Shown: positions 8,991-18,132, counted from the stretch's first letter. The stretch is DNA of 49,722 bases from Kiritimatiellia bacterium (GCA_028700415.1 JAQVSS010000006.1:1-49722), one strand, 5' to 3'. Notes: a model not told the origin generated them from the sequence alone. Made by a program: numbers and translations.

Positions 8991-9656
8991 TCATTCACAA
9001 GCTTCGATGAGCAGCGCCTCGCCGGAGTTGGTGCTGAAGGAGTAAGGATAGAAGTCGAAGCAGATGTAATCGGACTTCACGTTCTTCAAGAATGCGGCGA
9101 TGTGTTCGGTATACGCGCGCGTTCCCAACTGATTGACCGTCTGCTCCGGGCTGTTCTTCGCGATCGAAGCGTAGTTCGGATACAGGTTGATGTAGGGGAA
9201 CTGGTTCGGGAATAGCCGCTTGACCTCCTCATAGACCTTGCCGTAATGGGGGAAATCGAGCGCGGACGGCTCGTCGCCGATGTCGATGCCCCAGATGGCG
9301 GGATGATCGACGAACTTCTTGGCGGAGGAGGCGTAGCTTGCAATCGGATTCTTCGCCGACATCGTTCCCGCGTTCTCGCCGTTACCGCCCCACCAACCGG
9401 GAACCGCTCCGGAAACGATGAGGCCGATGTTGTATTTCTTGAACAACTCTAGCGATTCCGCGCTGCCGCGTTGGTCGAAGAAGAAGTCGATTCCGCATTC
9501 GGCGGCCTCCTTGATGTTGGTTTCGGTACGCGCGAAGGGTTTGAGATAATACGCGCCGACATTGAGCCGGCTGCGGTCCATGCGGGACTCGGCGGCTCCA
9601 GCGGAAGATACGGCGGCAACGAGGGCCGCGAGGATCGGGAACAGAATGGTTTTCAT
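8991..9656 (-). pseudogene. Truncated secreted glycoside hydrolase-like protein (N-terminal half only), 221 aa
   Basis: A signal peptide (residues 1-21) is followed by the first half of a TIM barrel: G-I-D-F-F-F-D, then P-A-I-W-G-I-D-I-G-D-E-P-S, which resembles the strand-4 acid motif of GH-A-like enzymes, then Y-I-N-L-Y-P-N-Y and F-D-F-Y-P-Y-S. Relatives of this type run to roughly 400-500 residues and continue with an N-L helix and the second half of the barrel. Here the sequence stops soon after F-D-F-Y-P-Y, so at least half of the barrel is missing. It lies 61 bp downstream of the beta-propeller gene on the same strand and was probably its operon partner. It could be a degraded gene, though expression as a short protein is possible. 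Confidence 0.6.
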
Positions 9657-9717
9657 AGATTTTTGGGTTTTCAGTTGTTGTTCAGCAGAAGCCGTTCAGG
9701 CGCGAAAGCGGATACCT

Positions 9718-11001
9718 TCACTTCACATCCATCACATATACTTGGCGTGAACCTTCGTGGACGGAATTAAAGCCGATCTGCTTGCCGTCCGGCCGCCATC
9801 TCGGATGCAGGTCGCAGCGGCAGTAGATGTCACGGTAGAGCTCGGGCGTCCAGAAATCACCGATGTCCTTGACGGCATTGTCCGCAAGCCGCACCATCTT
9901 CCAGTGGCGATAGCCTTTTTTGTCGAAGTAGCCGTCGCCGGAAATGAATGTGCCGTCCGGGGTGTAGATGCAGTGCCCGTCGAAGTGCATGGCATCCCCG
10001 CCGACCTGATGAGCCTTATCCTCGTCGCCGACGGTGAATTCGACATGGGTATAGACCTTGTTCTGCCATTTGCAGGTGACGATCATCGTGGCGGCGTCAT
10101 GTTCGGAAAGATTCGGTTTCCAGTTAAAATGCGACGAACCCCATCCGTCCGGGAAGCAGCGGCGGATGTTCGATCCGTCCGCGTTGCAGGTGAAAGCGGT
10201 CGTGAACCAGTTCACGCCTTTGAACTTTTTCACGCCCTCCATCGATTCCTCGACACTGCGGGAAAGGAAGTAGATGCGCTTGGAATCCTTGGAAATGACC
10301 GTATGGCAGAGGTAGCTCATGCCCGTTGGGCCGACCTTCGGCACCTGGTCCCGCACCGCGGCAGTGGCGACAATCAGTTGCGCCTCGCCGGTGCGCAAAT
10401 TGACGCGCCAGAGTCCGTCGTCCGCGGGGAACACCACGCCCTTGCGCGGGTCCTGCCCGTTGCCGGAGTAACCGTAATCCGGCCGCGTGATGAACAGCCG
10501 CGCATAGTTGATGGAAATCGCCCACTCCCCATCCTCGGACACCGCGCTCACCGGATACGGCATCACGCGCTCCGCCTTCGTCTTCCAGTTCATCACCACC
10601 GCGCAGAACTTGCCGTCCCGCAGATCGTTGAAGACGAACGTGTCCTCAGCCCAGGGCAGCCAATGCGCCATTGCCGCCTCCTGGAAGTTCCAGCACCGCG
10701 TAGTCGTTACCGGGATGAACGTGTTCCCGTCCGCCGTGTCGGTCAACCCGAGCGTGCACGGTCTCCCGTCCGGCAACTTGTCCTTTAAGTCGGTCTCCAG
10801 CACCAGCAGATAACGGTTGTCTCCGCTCCATGCGTTGATGCCGAAGTAATTCGCGAGCAAGTGGTCATGCGGTCCCGCGGTGAGCGCGCGCGGCTTCGAA
10901 AATTCCGGGAAGGGCGTTAGCTCCGCGGCCTTCGTAATCTGCATACAGCCGACCAGTAATGCCGCGGCAATGGCGCGGCGCGGGGTGATTTCCAGTTTCA
11001 T
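9718..11001 (-). CDS. Secreted six-bladed beta-propeller protein, TolB / oligogalacturonate-lyase (PL22)-like, 427 aa
   Basis: The N-terminus carries a basic region and hydrophobic core ending near A-A, a Sec signal. The rest is made of WD40-like/PD40 propeller blades: W-S-G-D-N-R-Y-L, V-S-E-D-G-E-W-A, V-I-S-K-D-S-K-R-I-Y-F, Y-T-P-D-G-T-F-I, and W-R-P-D-G-K-Q-I-G-F-N. This matches TolB-like propellers and the oligogalacturonate lyase (PL22) superfamily, including a conserved H-P-R-W-R-P-D-G. PL22 enzymes cleave unsaturated digalacturonate in pectin breakdown. Whether this protein is a lyase or only a binding propeller cannot be decided without aligning the catalytic His and metal ligands. It precedes a truncated GH gene in the same direction. 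Confidence 0.72.
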   Translation of the reverse strand: MKLEITPRRAIAAALLVGCMQITKAAELTPFPEFSKPRALTAGPHDHLLANYFGINAWSGDNRYLLVLETDLKDKLPDGRPCTLGLTDTADGNTFIPVTTTRCWNFQEAAMAHWLPWAEDTFVFNDLRDGKFCAVVMNWKTKAERVMPYPVSAVSEDGEWAISINYARLFITRPDYGYSGNGQDPRKGVVFPADDGLWRVNLRTGEAQLIVATAAVRDQVPKVGPTGMSYLCHTVISKDSKRIYFLSRSVEESMEGVKKFKGVNWFTTAFTCNADGSNIRRCFPDGWGSSHFNWKPNLSEHDAATMIVTCKWQNKVYTHVEFTVGDEDKAHQVGGDAMHFDGHCIYTPDGTFISGDGYFDKKGYRHWKMVRLADNAVKDIGDFWTPELYRDIYCRCDLHPRWRPDGKQIGFNSVHEGSRQVYVMDVK

Positions 11002-11144
11002 TTGACAACTCCTCTAAACCCCTTACCCCCTCTTTTTCAGCGCCAGATCGAAAAGCTCGATCCCGTACCGTACACATCCGACCTGTTTTCCCTTCCCGAC
11101 CGGAAAACGGTCACACCATACTTCTTTTGGGCTCCGCCGTCAAC

Positions 11145-11180
11145 GCCGGGCACCAAAAGACGCCCGAGCCCGGCTTTTTT
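11145..11180 (+). terminator. Rho-independent terminator with no upstream gene
   Basis: A perfect 7-bp stem, GCCGGGC (11145-11151) with GCCCGGC (11168-11174), is followed by six T (11175-11180). It is oriented for plus-strand transcription, yet the only gene to its left (9718-11001) is on the minus strand and starts at 11001. It is either the end of a lost plus-strand gene or part of a leader. Confidence 0.65.
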
Positions 11181-11193
11181 CGGGTTTTCGGGG

Positions 11194-11221
11194 TTGACTG
11201 TTTTCGCCCCCCCCGCATAAT
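11194..11221 (+). promoter_or_regulatory. Sigma-70-type promoter
   Basis: TTGACT (11194-11199) and CATAAT (11216-11221) are separated by 16 nt. Transcription would start near 11228, about 77 nt before the ATG at 11305. The 11002-11304 gap holds this promoter, the terminator just upstream, and nothing else recognised. Confidence 0.5.
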
Positions 11222-11304
11222 AGGTGTCAACCATAGGAGCCGATGCCTCGGTCACGTCTATGGAATGCTAGTGAATTTAAATCCATATTGGGGAAAAAGT
11301 ATTT

Positions 11305-11702
11305 ATGAGGAATCACGTTCGTTTCCTCGTGGCTGTGGCTACGTGCATGGTCTCTAGTCAGGTTTTCGGCATCCACGCCTACTGGATCGGCGGAACGAGC
11401 GGAAGCTGGAGTGAGAAGGCGAATTGGTCGGGAAATGCGGTTCCGAATACGGCGAACTACTTCGTCCATATCACGAATGAGGTTCCGGTCACGATCTCGG
11501 CCGATAGCGCCACGGTCGGGCGAATCGCGTTTTCCGGTGCGAATCACACGATTCCCAGCGGCACGATCTCCTTCGGCGCGGCGGAGTCTCCGGGGCGTTC
11601 GCTTCGACGGACCTCCCCGATTTCTCGTACTGGAACGTGAACTGCGGGGCGAAAGTCGTCCAACTCGTATGCTCCAACGGAATGATCATAATCTTCAAAT
11701 GA
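11305..11702 (+). pseudogene. Remnant of an autotransporter-type / G-W-S-x-x-x-N-W repeat surface protein, frameshifted N+C fusion
   Basis: The first frame (stop at 11638-11640) starts with a signal peptide ending near V-F-G. It is followed by Y-W-I-G-G-T-S-G-S-W-S and A-N-W-S-G-N-A-V-P, the pattern that opens large passenger-type surface proteins, then V-G-R-I-A-F-S-G-A-N. At about 11589 the protein-like signal moves to the +1 frame, where S-G-A-F-A-S-T-D-L-P-D-F-S-Y-W-N-V runs on to a TGA at 11700-11702. Full proteins of this kind are far longer, so the centre seems to be missing and the join is out of frame. The final TGA overlaps the next ATG (11699). Confidence 0.55.
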
Positions 11703-14170
11703 GTCCGTTCGCCGGTTGCGTCGGAGTCATGCTCGCCGCGGCGTTTTCTGCCGCGGCGACGCCTGTGCCGCCCGCGCCATCTCCTGAAGAGTGGACGTTC
11801 AAGGCGGAACTCGCCGAACCGGACGCATCTGCCGCCAGAAACCTGCGCGTGTGCGGACGGACTCCCTGGCTCAGACACCGGATTTCGCGCTGCTACTTCT
11901 CGCCGATCAAGCGCCCCCCGTTCAACCGGGACGAGCTGACGGATGACGTCGACTACTATCCAGACGCCTATCTCGAGCGTCTGGCGTGCGAAGGGGTGAA
12001 CGGACTCTGGCTCTCCATCGAACTCCGCGACCTTTCGGAGAAGCATTACGCGAAGCTGCGCCGTACGGTCGAGAAGTGCGGTCGCCATGGCATCCGCGTT
12101 TGGCCGTTCTGCATCGAGCCGCGGTTCTTCTCGAAGGACGATCCGCTCGTCAAGACGCATCCGGAGATGTTCTCGACGTGGCCGGATTTCCCGGATCACC
12201 GCCTCCTGTGTCCGTCAACCGCGGAGGGGCGCCGCCACATCGAGGAATCGGTCGCCGAGCTCTTCCGCAAAGTGCCGGGACTTCCCGGCATCCTCAACCT
12301 CTCGCACGGGGAGCGTCCGACGACCTGCCTGAGCGCCGTCGATCCCGTGACAGGACATGCCGCGACCTGTCCGCGCTGCCGTTCGCTCAGGCCCTGGGAG
12401 CTCCATGCCCGGACGGCAGAGGCGTTCGTGAAGGGGATGCGGAGCGTCAATCCCGATGCCGAATTCCTGAGCTGGTTCTACCAGCCGCACGTCGCGTCCG
12501 GACGCGCGCCGTGGGTTTTCGAGATTCCGCAACATTTGCCCGACGGCGTGACGATGCTCTACAACTTCGAGTCCGGCGCGGTGAAGAACCAGCTCGGGCG
12601 CTACCGTTCCGGAGGTGACTATTGGCTTTCCTATGTCGGTCCGTCCCCGGCCTTCGAGCGCGTGGCGGAGTCCGCCCGTCGTGCCGGCAGCCGCCTCGGC
12701 GCGAAAATCCAGGTCGCCTGTTCGCACGAATGCGCAACGGTCCCGTATGTTCCCGTTCCGGGACTTCTCTACCGCAAATACCGGGCGATGAGGGCGGCCG
12801 GCTGCACGAGCGTGATGCAGTGCTGGTACTTCGGGAACTATCCGGGTCTCATGAACCGCGCGGCGGGAGAGCTCGCGTTCTCCGATTTCACGGAGAGCGA
12901 GGACGAGTTCCTCCTGCGGCTTGCGAAACCGGGTTGGGACGTTGACGCCGCGGCGATGGCGAAGCTCTGGAAGGATTTTTCGGACGCCTACGCGGAGTAT
13001 CCTCTCTCGAACGACATGCAGTACTACGGCCCGTTCCACGCCGGCGTCGCCTGGCCGCTCGAACCGTTCGTCCGCATGAAGCCGCTCGCCCGCACATGGA
13101 AGCCGCATGATCCGCCGAGCGGGGATGCGATCGGCGAGTGTCTCGAGAACCACACGCTCGACGAGGCGTCGATTCTCGCTTCGCTGATGAAGACAATCGT
13201 CGTCGCGGCGGCTCCGGAAATCGCGCGGCTTGAGGCGAAATACGCCGGGAACGCCGCGCGGACGAAGGATCTCGGTGTCCTGAAGGCGTTTGCGCTTCTC
13301 CTCGAGTCGGCTTCAGACGTCTTCGACTTCTACCGGCACCGTGCGTGCGCAGTGGCCGCGAGCCGGTTGCGCGGTGACAGCCGGATGGCACTTTCCGAGC
13401 TTGCGGCGATGAAGGATTGCGTTCTGAACGAGAAACGCGTCACTGCCGAAATGCTTCCGCTCGCCCGCGCCGATTCGCGTCTCGGCTTTCATTCCGAAGC
13501 CGAGGTTCACCAGTTCTATCCCGCGAAACTCGTCTGGCGGCAGGGAGAACTCGACCGCGCTCTCTCCGAACTCGCGGAAATCGAGACGGTTCTGAAGCGC
13601 GGCGAGACCTATCCGCTTTCGGAACATGAACAAACCGCCGCGCGGTTTCCGTGTGGCGAATGGACCGACGTCCGAAGCGAGTTCAAGGCGGTCCGCGAAC
13701 TGAACCGCGAACTCGACGAGGTCCTGACCGGCGAATGGAAACCGTCAAACCTTCGGTACCGTTTCCGTCCGTCATTCGCCGCGAACGGTGACTTCGTGCT
13801 CGAAGGCGAAGTCCAGGTTGGAGATTCCGTCGAGGTCTTGACGTTTGATGCCTGCGCCGCGTCCTGGCCGCGTCACGTCACGCTCCGCCGCGACGGCACG
13901 GCCGACACGAGCGCCTTCAACGTCATCACGCCGAATCACGTGGTTCGCACATACTCTGTAGAAGAGAAGAACGACGGCTGGACGTTCCGACTTGTCCTCA
14001 ACGCCTGCGGTTGGGACGCGGAACCGGCGCGGCGTCCTGCCTGGATCTGCTTCCGTCGCGACGGCGTACCCGTCTGGCCCGAGGCGGTACCTTCGGAAGA
14101 AAGCCGTCTCAATATCGGCAATCTCGTTCCCGGAATGTACGGGAGGATAATATCTGAAAGGAAAGACTGA
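11699..14170 (+). CDS. Secreted GH20/DUF4838-like barrel protein of unknown specificity, 823 aa
   Basis: The start at 11699 overlaps the stop of the preceding remnant (ATGA) and gives a clear signal peptide ending A-A-A-T-P; the upstream part of the open frame is not gene-like. Residues ~60-450 look like a TIM barrel with W-L-S-I-E, R-V-W-P-F-C-I-E, L-N-L-S-H-G-E-R-P and a C-P-R-C pair at 224-227, as in DUF4838-type proteins. A long helical region follows, with A-D-S-R-L-G-F, and a C-terminal ~130-residue beta domain resembling a CBM9/DOMON sandwich. Its barrel and helical segment resemble the second half of the 1288-aa protein next door, so the two may share a fold and act on related bonds. 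The stop is 1 nt before the next ATG. Confidence 0.72.
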   Translation: MSPFAGCVGVMLAAAFSAAATPVPPAPSPEEWTFKAELAEPDASAARNLRVCGRTPWLRHRISRCYFSPIKRPPFNRDELTDDVDYYPDAYLERLACEGVNGLWLSIELRDLSEKHYAKLRRTVEKCGRHGIRVWPFCIEPRFFSKDDPLVKTHPEMFSTWPDFPDHRLLCPSTAEGRRHIEESVAELFRKVPGLPGILNLSHGERPTTCLSAVDPVTGHAATCPRCRSLRPWELHARTAEAFVKGMRSVNPDAEFLSWFYQPHVASGRAPWVFEIPQHLPDGVTMLYNFESGAVKNQLGRYRSGGDYWLSYVGPSPAFERVAESARRAGSRLGAKIQVACSHECATVPYVPVPGLLYRKYRAMRAAGCTSVMQCWYFGNYPGLMNRAAGELAFSDFTESEDEFLLRLAKPGWDVDAAAMAKLWKDFSDAYAEYPLSNDMQYYGPFHAGVAWPLEPFVRMKPLARTWKPHDPPSGDAIGECLENHTLDEASILASLMKTIVVAAAPEIARLEAKYAGNAARTKDLGVLKAFALLLESASDVFDFYRHRACAVAASRLRGDSRMALSELAAMKDCVLNEKRVTAEMLPLARADSRLGFHSEAEVHQFYPAKLVWRQGELDRALSELAEIETVLKRGETYPLSEHEQTAARFPCGEWTDVRSEFKAVRELNRELDEVLTGEWKPSNLRYRFRPSFAANGDFVLEGEVQVGDSVEVLTFDACAASWPRHVTLRRDGTADTSAFNVITPNHVVRTYSVEEKNDGWTFRLVLNACGWDAEPARRPAWICFRRDGVPVWPEAVPSEESRLNIGNLVPGMYGRIISERKD

Positions 14171-14171
14171 C

Positions 14172-17100
14172 ATGATGAAGTCCGTTGCAATGTTTGCGCT
14201 GGCGTGCACGTTCGCGCTTTCGGATGCGTGCGGGGCCTGGAAGATGGATACGGTTCTCGTCCGGGAGGACTTCGAGACGGAAAAAACGCGCGAGGGCTCG
14301 CCGGAAATCTTTTCGGGGCTTATCGCGCCTGGACTCCTCGTCGAGACGCGCCAGGCCGCCTTCCGCACGAAAGCGAAAGAAACAGTCGAGTCGACGACTG
14401 CGGACCTCCGTATTCCGGCGGACGACCAAAAGGCGTTCGCCCGTTCCTTCCGCATCTATTCGTTCGGACGCAGGGAGCACGTCGCGTCGAAACTGGTCAC
14501 CGAATTCCTTTTTGCAAAAAAAGAGACTTTTGATTTTTCCGTCGAGCACGACCCGAAGTCGGAGAATTTTGTCTGCGTCTGTTCGGGCAAGCGGCTCGAG
14601 GTTCCGTGCGCGTCACTGCCGGCGGAGTTCCTGTTCACGGCCAATCGGCGCGGTGAGGCGGAACTCGCCGTCAAGGGCCTCGGCGATTCGAGGCTTTATC
14701 ACCTCAAGTTCCCCGCGCCGCGATTTGAGTGGAGCGTCAGCCGTCCAGTCAAGGTGCTGACGACGTTCCGCTCCCAGGAGCCGGACAACGAGGCGGAGAT
14801 CGTTCTCGACGAGCTCCTGACGGGAACCGCCGTGCAGGCGGAGCGCAGCGCGTTTTCGGCGAAGATCACGCCGATGAAGACGTTCGATCCGGACAAGGCC
14901 GGATGGAAAAAGGTCTTCGAAGACGATTTCAACGGTACGGAGCTCGACATGACAAAATGGACGCTCCGCCATCCCAATCCCGAGGGGTTGCTCAAGATCG
15001 CCGACGGGGAGCTCAGGATCGGCTGCGATTTCACGCCCGGCTGCACGAACCGGGTCTCGAAGAACCTCCGCACGGCCGAGGTGATGACGCGCGAGAATTA
15101 CCGCTTCGGCTATTTCGAGGCACGTGTCAGGTTCACGCGGCAGAACGGATGGTGGGCGGCGTTCTGGCTGTATGGAACGAAGAACGCGAATCCGTTCACC
15201 GAGGGTTTCGAGATCGACATCTTCGAGGACTTCTACACGCGGCGCCGGGACAAGTCCGGGAAGCTCTTCAACATGATCGACCACAACCTCCACCTCTACT
15301 GCGGCTCGATGAAGGCGCTCAAGAGCTGGAACTACAACTCCGAGATTCCTGGCGGCCCCGACGAGTGGTATGACGTCGGCTGCAAGTGGACGCCGTTTGA
15401 GATATCCTGTTACATCAACGGCAAGCTCATCTCCTCTCGCGCGTGGCACAGTCCCTGGGAGTCCGTGACCTTCGACGCGTTCAACCATGGTTGCGGCACG
15501 GTGCCGCTCCATGCGATCCTCTCCGGCGAGATCATGAAGAGCCAGTGGAACTCCGACACGCAGGACGTGACCGGCTGCACGTTCCCGGACTGGTACCGTA
15601 TCGATCGCGTGCGCATCTACGAGTATCCCGAAACCGGCACCCGTGCGCCGCGCGTGAGCTGGAAGGAGCGTCCTGTCTCCGGCAGCGAGGGCGAGGTCGG
15701 AATCGGTGCTGATCTCATCTTCCGGGCGAACGCCAATCCGGCGTCCTCGAAGGGTCTGCCCCTGAAGGCGGTTTATCTTTTCGACTCGGGGTATCCGCTC
15801 CAGTGCTGCACGAACCCGCCCTACGAGTTCCGCGTGCCGTTCGACGAGGCCTATTACCGGACGACGCGCTACATGGAGCCGGGTCGTCAGAACCAGGTGC
15901 CGTCCTTCGACGTGCCGCATGCGTTTCAGCTCTTCGCCCAAGATTCCGCCGGCAACGTCGGCTTTTCAGAGCCGCTCGTCATCAAGCCCGTGCCGAAGAC
16001 CGACGTTGAACCGCCCTATGCGTTCCGGACGCGGCTTCTCGAGATCCATCAAAAAAACCGCCGCGATCCGACGCTCAAGCCGGAGGCGGACGAATTCGAG
16101 TTCAAGGATGGCTGCACCGTGCCGAACGAAGATTTCGCCGGCTATCTGAAGACCTCGATGGGCGTTAGGGCGACGGTCTCGAAGAAGGGGTCCGCGGGCG
16201 GCGTGGCTGTTCGGCTCTCCGAGTCGCTCGCCGAGCGAGAGTACGTGATCAACGTGGCGAAGAAGGGGGTGGCCATCCTCGCGCGCGACGGGCGCGCGGC
16301 GGCGCAGGCGCTCTATCACCTTGAAGATCTCATGAACCTGCGGCGCGCGCCGTTCCTCAAGGTCGGCAAGGAGAAGCGCCGGATGAAGTTCTCGCCGCGC
16401 ATGACGCACACGGGCTACGCGCTAGACGAGTTCCCCGACGAGCATCTCGCCACGATCGCCCACGCGGGTTTCGACGCGATCCTCTTCTACGTCATGGGTC
16501 CTGACCGGACGGAGGGCGGCAAGGACGATCTCGCCGATCTCATCGACCGTGCCGCGAAGTGGGGACTCGACGCGTATCTCTACAGCTCGCTTTCCGCGAA
16601 GAGGCACCCGGACGATCCCGAAAGCGACGCGGAGATGGCGCGCGTCTACGGCTCGGTCGTCAAGCGCTGCAAGAATGCGAAGGGCGTGCTGATCGTTCCC
16701 GAGTCATGCTACTTCGAGTCGCGCGATCCGCGCGTCCGTTCGAAGACGCGCCAGACCGACGAGAAGGGCAAGCAACTGCCGGACCCGAGCCGCTATCCCT
16801 GCAGCGACTATCCGCAGTGGCTCGCAAAAATCGAGAAGACCGTACGGGCGGAGATTCCGGACGCGGACGTCATCTTCTGGACGTACAATTTCTACTGGAC
16901 GCCGGAGAAGGAGCGATTCGCGTTCATCGACGGCGTCAGTCCGGCGACGACGCTCAACGTGAGCTTCGCCCTCGGCGACTGGCACGAGCATCCGACGCGA
17001 CTCGGTCACCACTTCCCGGTGAACGACTACTCGATCTGCGAGCCCGGCCCCTCGGCCCTCTTCCGCACCGAGGCGAAGCATGCCCACGAGCGCGGCCTCA

Positions 17101-18038
17101 AGCTCTTCACGACGTGCAATACCGGCGGACGCACCTGGGACTTCGGCTGCGCGCCGTACGAACCCGTGCCGCAGCAGTGGAAGCGGCGCTTCGACGCGCT
17201 CGTGAAGGCGCAGGACGATTTCGGTCTTTCGGGACTCATCGAGTCGCACCACTACGGGTTCGTGCCGAACTTCGTCGCCGAACTCGCAAAGGAATCGTTC
17301 ACGGAAGGCGGCCTTCCGTTCGAGGAGCACCTGATGAAAATCGCCGCGCGCGATTTCGGCAAGCGCCATGCGGACGAGACCGTCGCGATCTGGGCAGACC
17401 TGAGCGAGGCGATCAAGGACTACGTTCCGACTTCGCAGAACCAGTGGGGGCCGTTCCGTGTCGGCCCCGCGTATCCGTTCAACGTGTTCGGGCCGTTCCT
17501 CAAGTACAAGGATCCGGACGGCTGGCCGAACTTCAACAGCTGGATCTGTAACCCGAACTACGGCTGGAGCATCCCCTGGGGAGGCGGCACGCAGACGCGG
17601 GTAGCTCTCAATGAGAAGGCACACCGGATTGAAATCGAGCTCTTCAACTCCGCCGGGGAGCGGTTCGTCGCCGCCGGGAGGAAGCTCCGCGCGTTTGCGG
17701 ACGAGCTTGACGGCGAACGGCGCGCGCGTGCGCGTCGCGAGGCCGGCGTTGTCGAATACATCGGACGCTCGTTCTTTACTTGCGCGAACGTGAAGGCCGC
17801 CGCACTCGCGGAGCGTGCGGTGCTCGACGAGAAGTCGTCCGAGGCGGACAGGGCCGAGGCGAAGGCGGAGGTCCAACGGCTTGCCGAGAAGGAATACGCC
17901 AATACCGCTGCCGCGTTGCCGCTCGTCGAGGCCGACTCGCTTCTCGGCTGGGAGTGCAAAAACCTCTACATGGGCGGACGCGAGCGTCTCGTCTGGAAGC
18001 TCCTGCAGATGGAGAAGCTCTACAACATAGGAAAGTGA
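14172..18038 (+). CDS. Two-enzyme fusion: GH16 endo-glycanase plus GH20/alpha-glucuronidase-like module, 1288 aa
   Basis: After a signal peptide and a ~200-residue beta-rich N-terminal domain, residues ~245-480 form a GH16 domain. The catalytic signature E-I-D-I-F-E is at 347-352, with both catalytic Glu and the middle Asp present, and W-W-A-A-F-W-L precedes it. GH16 members cut beta-1,3/1,4-glucans or galactans endo-wise. Residues ~490-620 look like an Ig-like linker. From ~650 a domain like the N-domain of GH20/GH67 enzymes follows (A-R-D-G-R-A-A-A-Q-A-L-Y-H-L-E-D), then a TIM barrel at ~744-1130 and a helical tail with A-D-S-L-L-G-W-E. The second module resembles the upstream protein. AAGGAAAG precedes the ATG. 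The fusion suggests an endo-cut followed by exo-trimming of the same glycan. Confidence 0.83.
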   Translation: MMKSVAMFALACTFALSDACGAWKMDTVLVREDFETEKTREGSPEIFSGLIAPGLLVETRQAAFRTKAKETVESTTADLRIPADDQKAFARSFRIYSFGRREHVASKLVTEFLFAKKETFDFSVEHDPKSENFVCVCSGKRLEVPCASLPAEFLFTANRRGEAELAVKGLGDSRLYHLKFPAPRFEWSVSRPVKVLTTFRSQEPDNEAEIVLDELLTGTAVQAERSAFSAKITPMKTFDPDKAGWKKVFEDDFNGTELDMTKWTLRHPNPEGLLKIADGELRIGCDFTPGCTNRVSKNLRTAEVMTRENYRFGYFEARVRFTRQNGWWAAFWLYGTKNANPFTEGFEIDIFEDFYTRRRDKSGKLFNMIDHNLHLYCGSMKALKSWNYNSEIPGGPDEWYDVGCKWTPFEISCYINGKLISSRAWHSPWESVTFDAFNHGCGTVPLHAILSGEIMKSQWNSDTQDVTGCTFPDWYRIDRVRIYEYPETGTRAPRVSWKERPVSGSEGEVGIGADLIFRANANPASSKGLPLKAVYLFDSGYPLQCCTNPPYEFRVPFDEAYYRTTRYMEPGRQNQVPSFDVPHAFQLFAQDSAGNVGFSEPLVIKPVPKTDVEPPYAFRTRLLEIHQKNRRDPTLKPEADEFEFKDGCTVPNEDFAGYLKTSMGVRATVSKKGSAGGVAVRLSESLAEREYVINVAKKGVAILARDGRAAAQALYHLEDLMNLRRAPFLKVGKEKRRMKFSPRMTHTGYALDEFPDEHLATIAHAGFDAILFYVMGPDRTEGGKDDLADLIDRAAKWGLDAYLYSSLSAKRHPDDPESDAEMARVYGSVVKRCKNAKGVLIVPESCYFESRDPRVRSKTRQTDEKGKQLPDPSRYPCSDYPQWLAKIEKTVRAEIPDADVIFWTYNFYWTPEKERFAFIDGVSPATTLNVSFALGDWHEHPTRLGHHFPVNDYSICEPGPSALFRTEAKHAHERGLKLFTTCNTGGRTWDFGCAPYEPVPQQWKRRFDALVKAQDDFGLSGLIESHHYGFVPNFVAELAKESFTEGGLPFEEHLMKIAARDFGKRHADETVAIWADLSEAIKDYVPTSQNQWGPFRVGPAYPFNVFGPFLKYKDPDGWPNFNSWICNPNYGWSIPWGGGTQTRVALNEKAHRIEIELFNSAGERFVAAGRKLRAFADELDGERRARARREAGVVEYIGRSFFTCANVKAAALAERAVLDEKSSEADRAEAKAEVQRLAEKEYANTAAALPLVEADSLLGWECKNLYMGGRERLVWKLLQMEKLYNIGK

Positions 18039-18047
18039 AACCTTTCT

Positions 18048-18068
18048 GGTCAGCATAACATGCTGGCC
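18048..18068 (+). terminator. Hairpin after the GH16 fusion gene
   Basis: GGTCAGCAT (18048-18056) and ATGCTGGCC (18060-18068) form a 9-bp stem with one G-U pair and a 3-nt loop, 9 nt after the stop codon. No T-tract follows directly, so intrinsic termination is uncertain. Confidence 0.45.
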
Positions 18069-18095
18069 CCATGTTACTTTCATTCTATTTAAAGA

Positions 18096-18129
18096 CGTTT
18101 CAACAAACCACTAGACAACTATTGAAACG
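18096..18129. repeat. 8-bp inverted repeat beside the tRNA-Pro fragment
   Basis: CGTTTCAA (18096-18103) and TTGAAACG (18122-18129) are perfect inverted repeats 18 nt apart, ending 3 nt before the tRNA-derived sequence. The position and size suit recombinase core-arm sites; a hairpin in a transcript is the alternative. Confidence 0.5.
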
Positions 18130-18132
18130 CGA

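Noticed and set aside
11037-11255. 72-codon minus-strand ORF in the divergent gap
   Set aside because: It covers the terminator and promoter of the plus strand and has no protein-like pattern.
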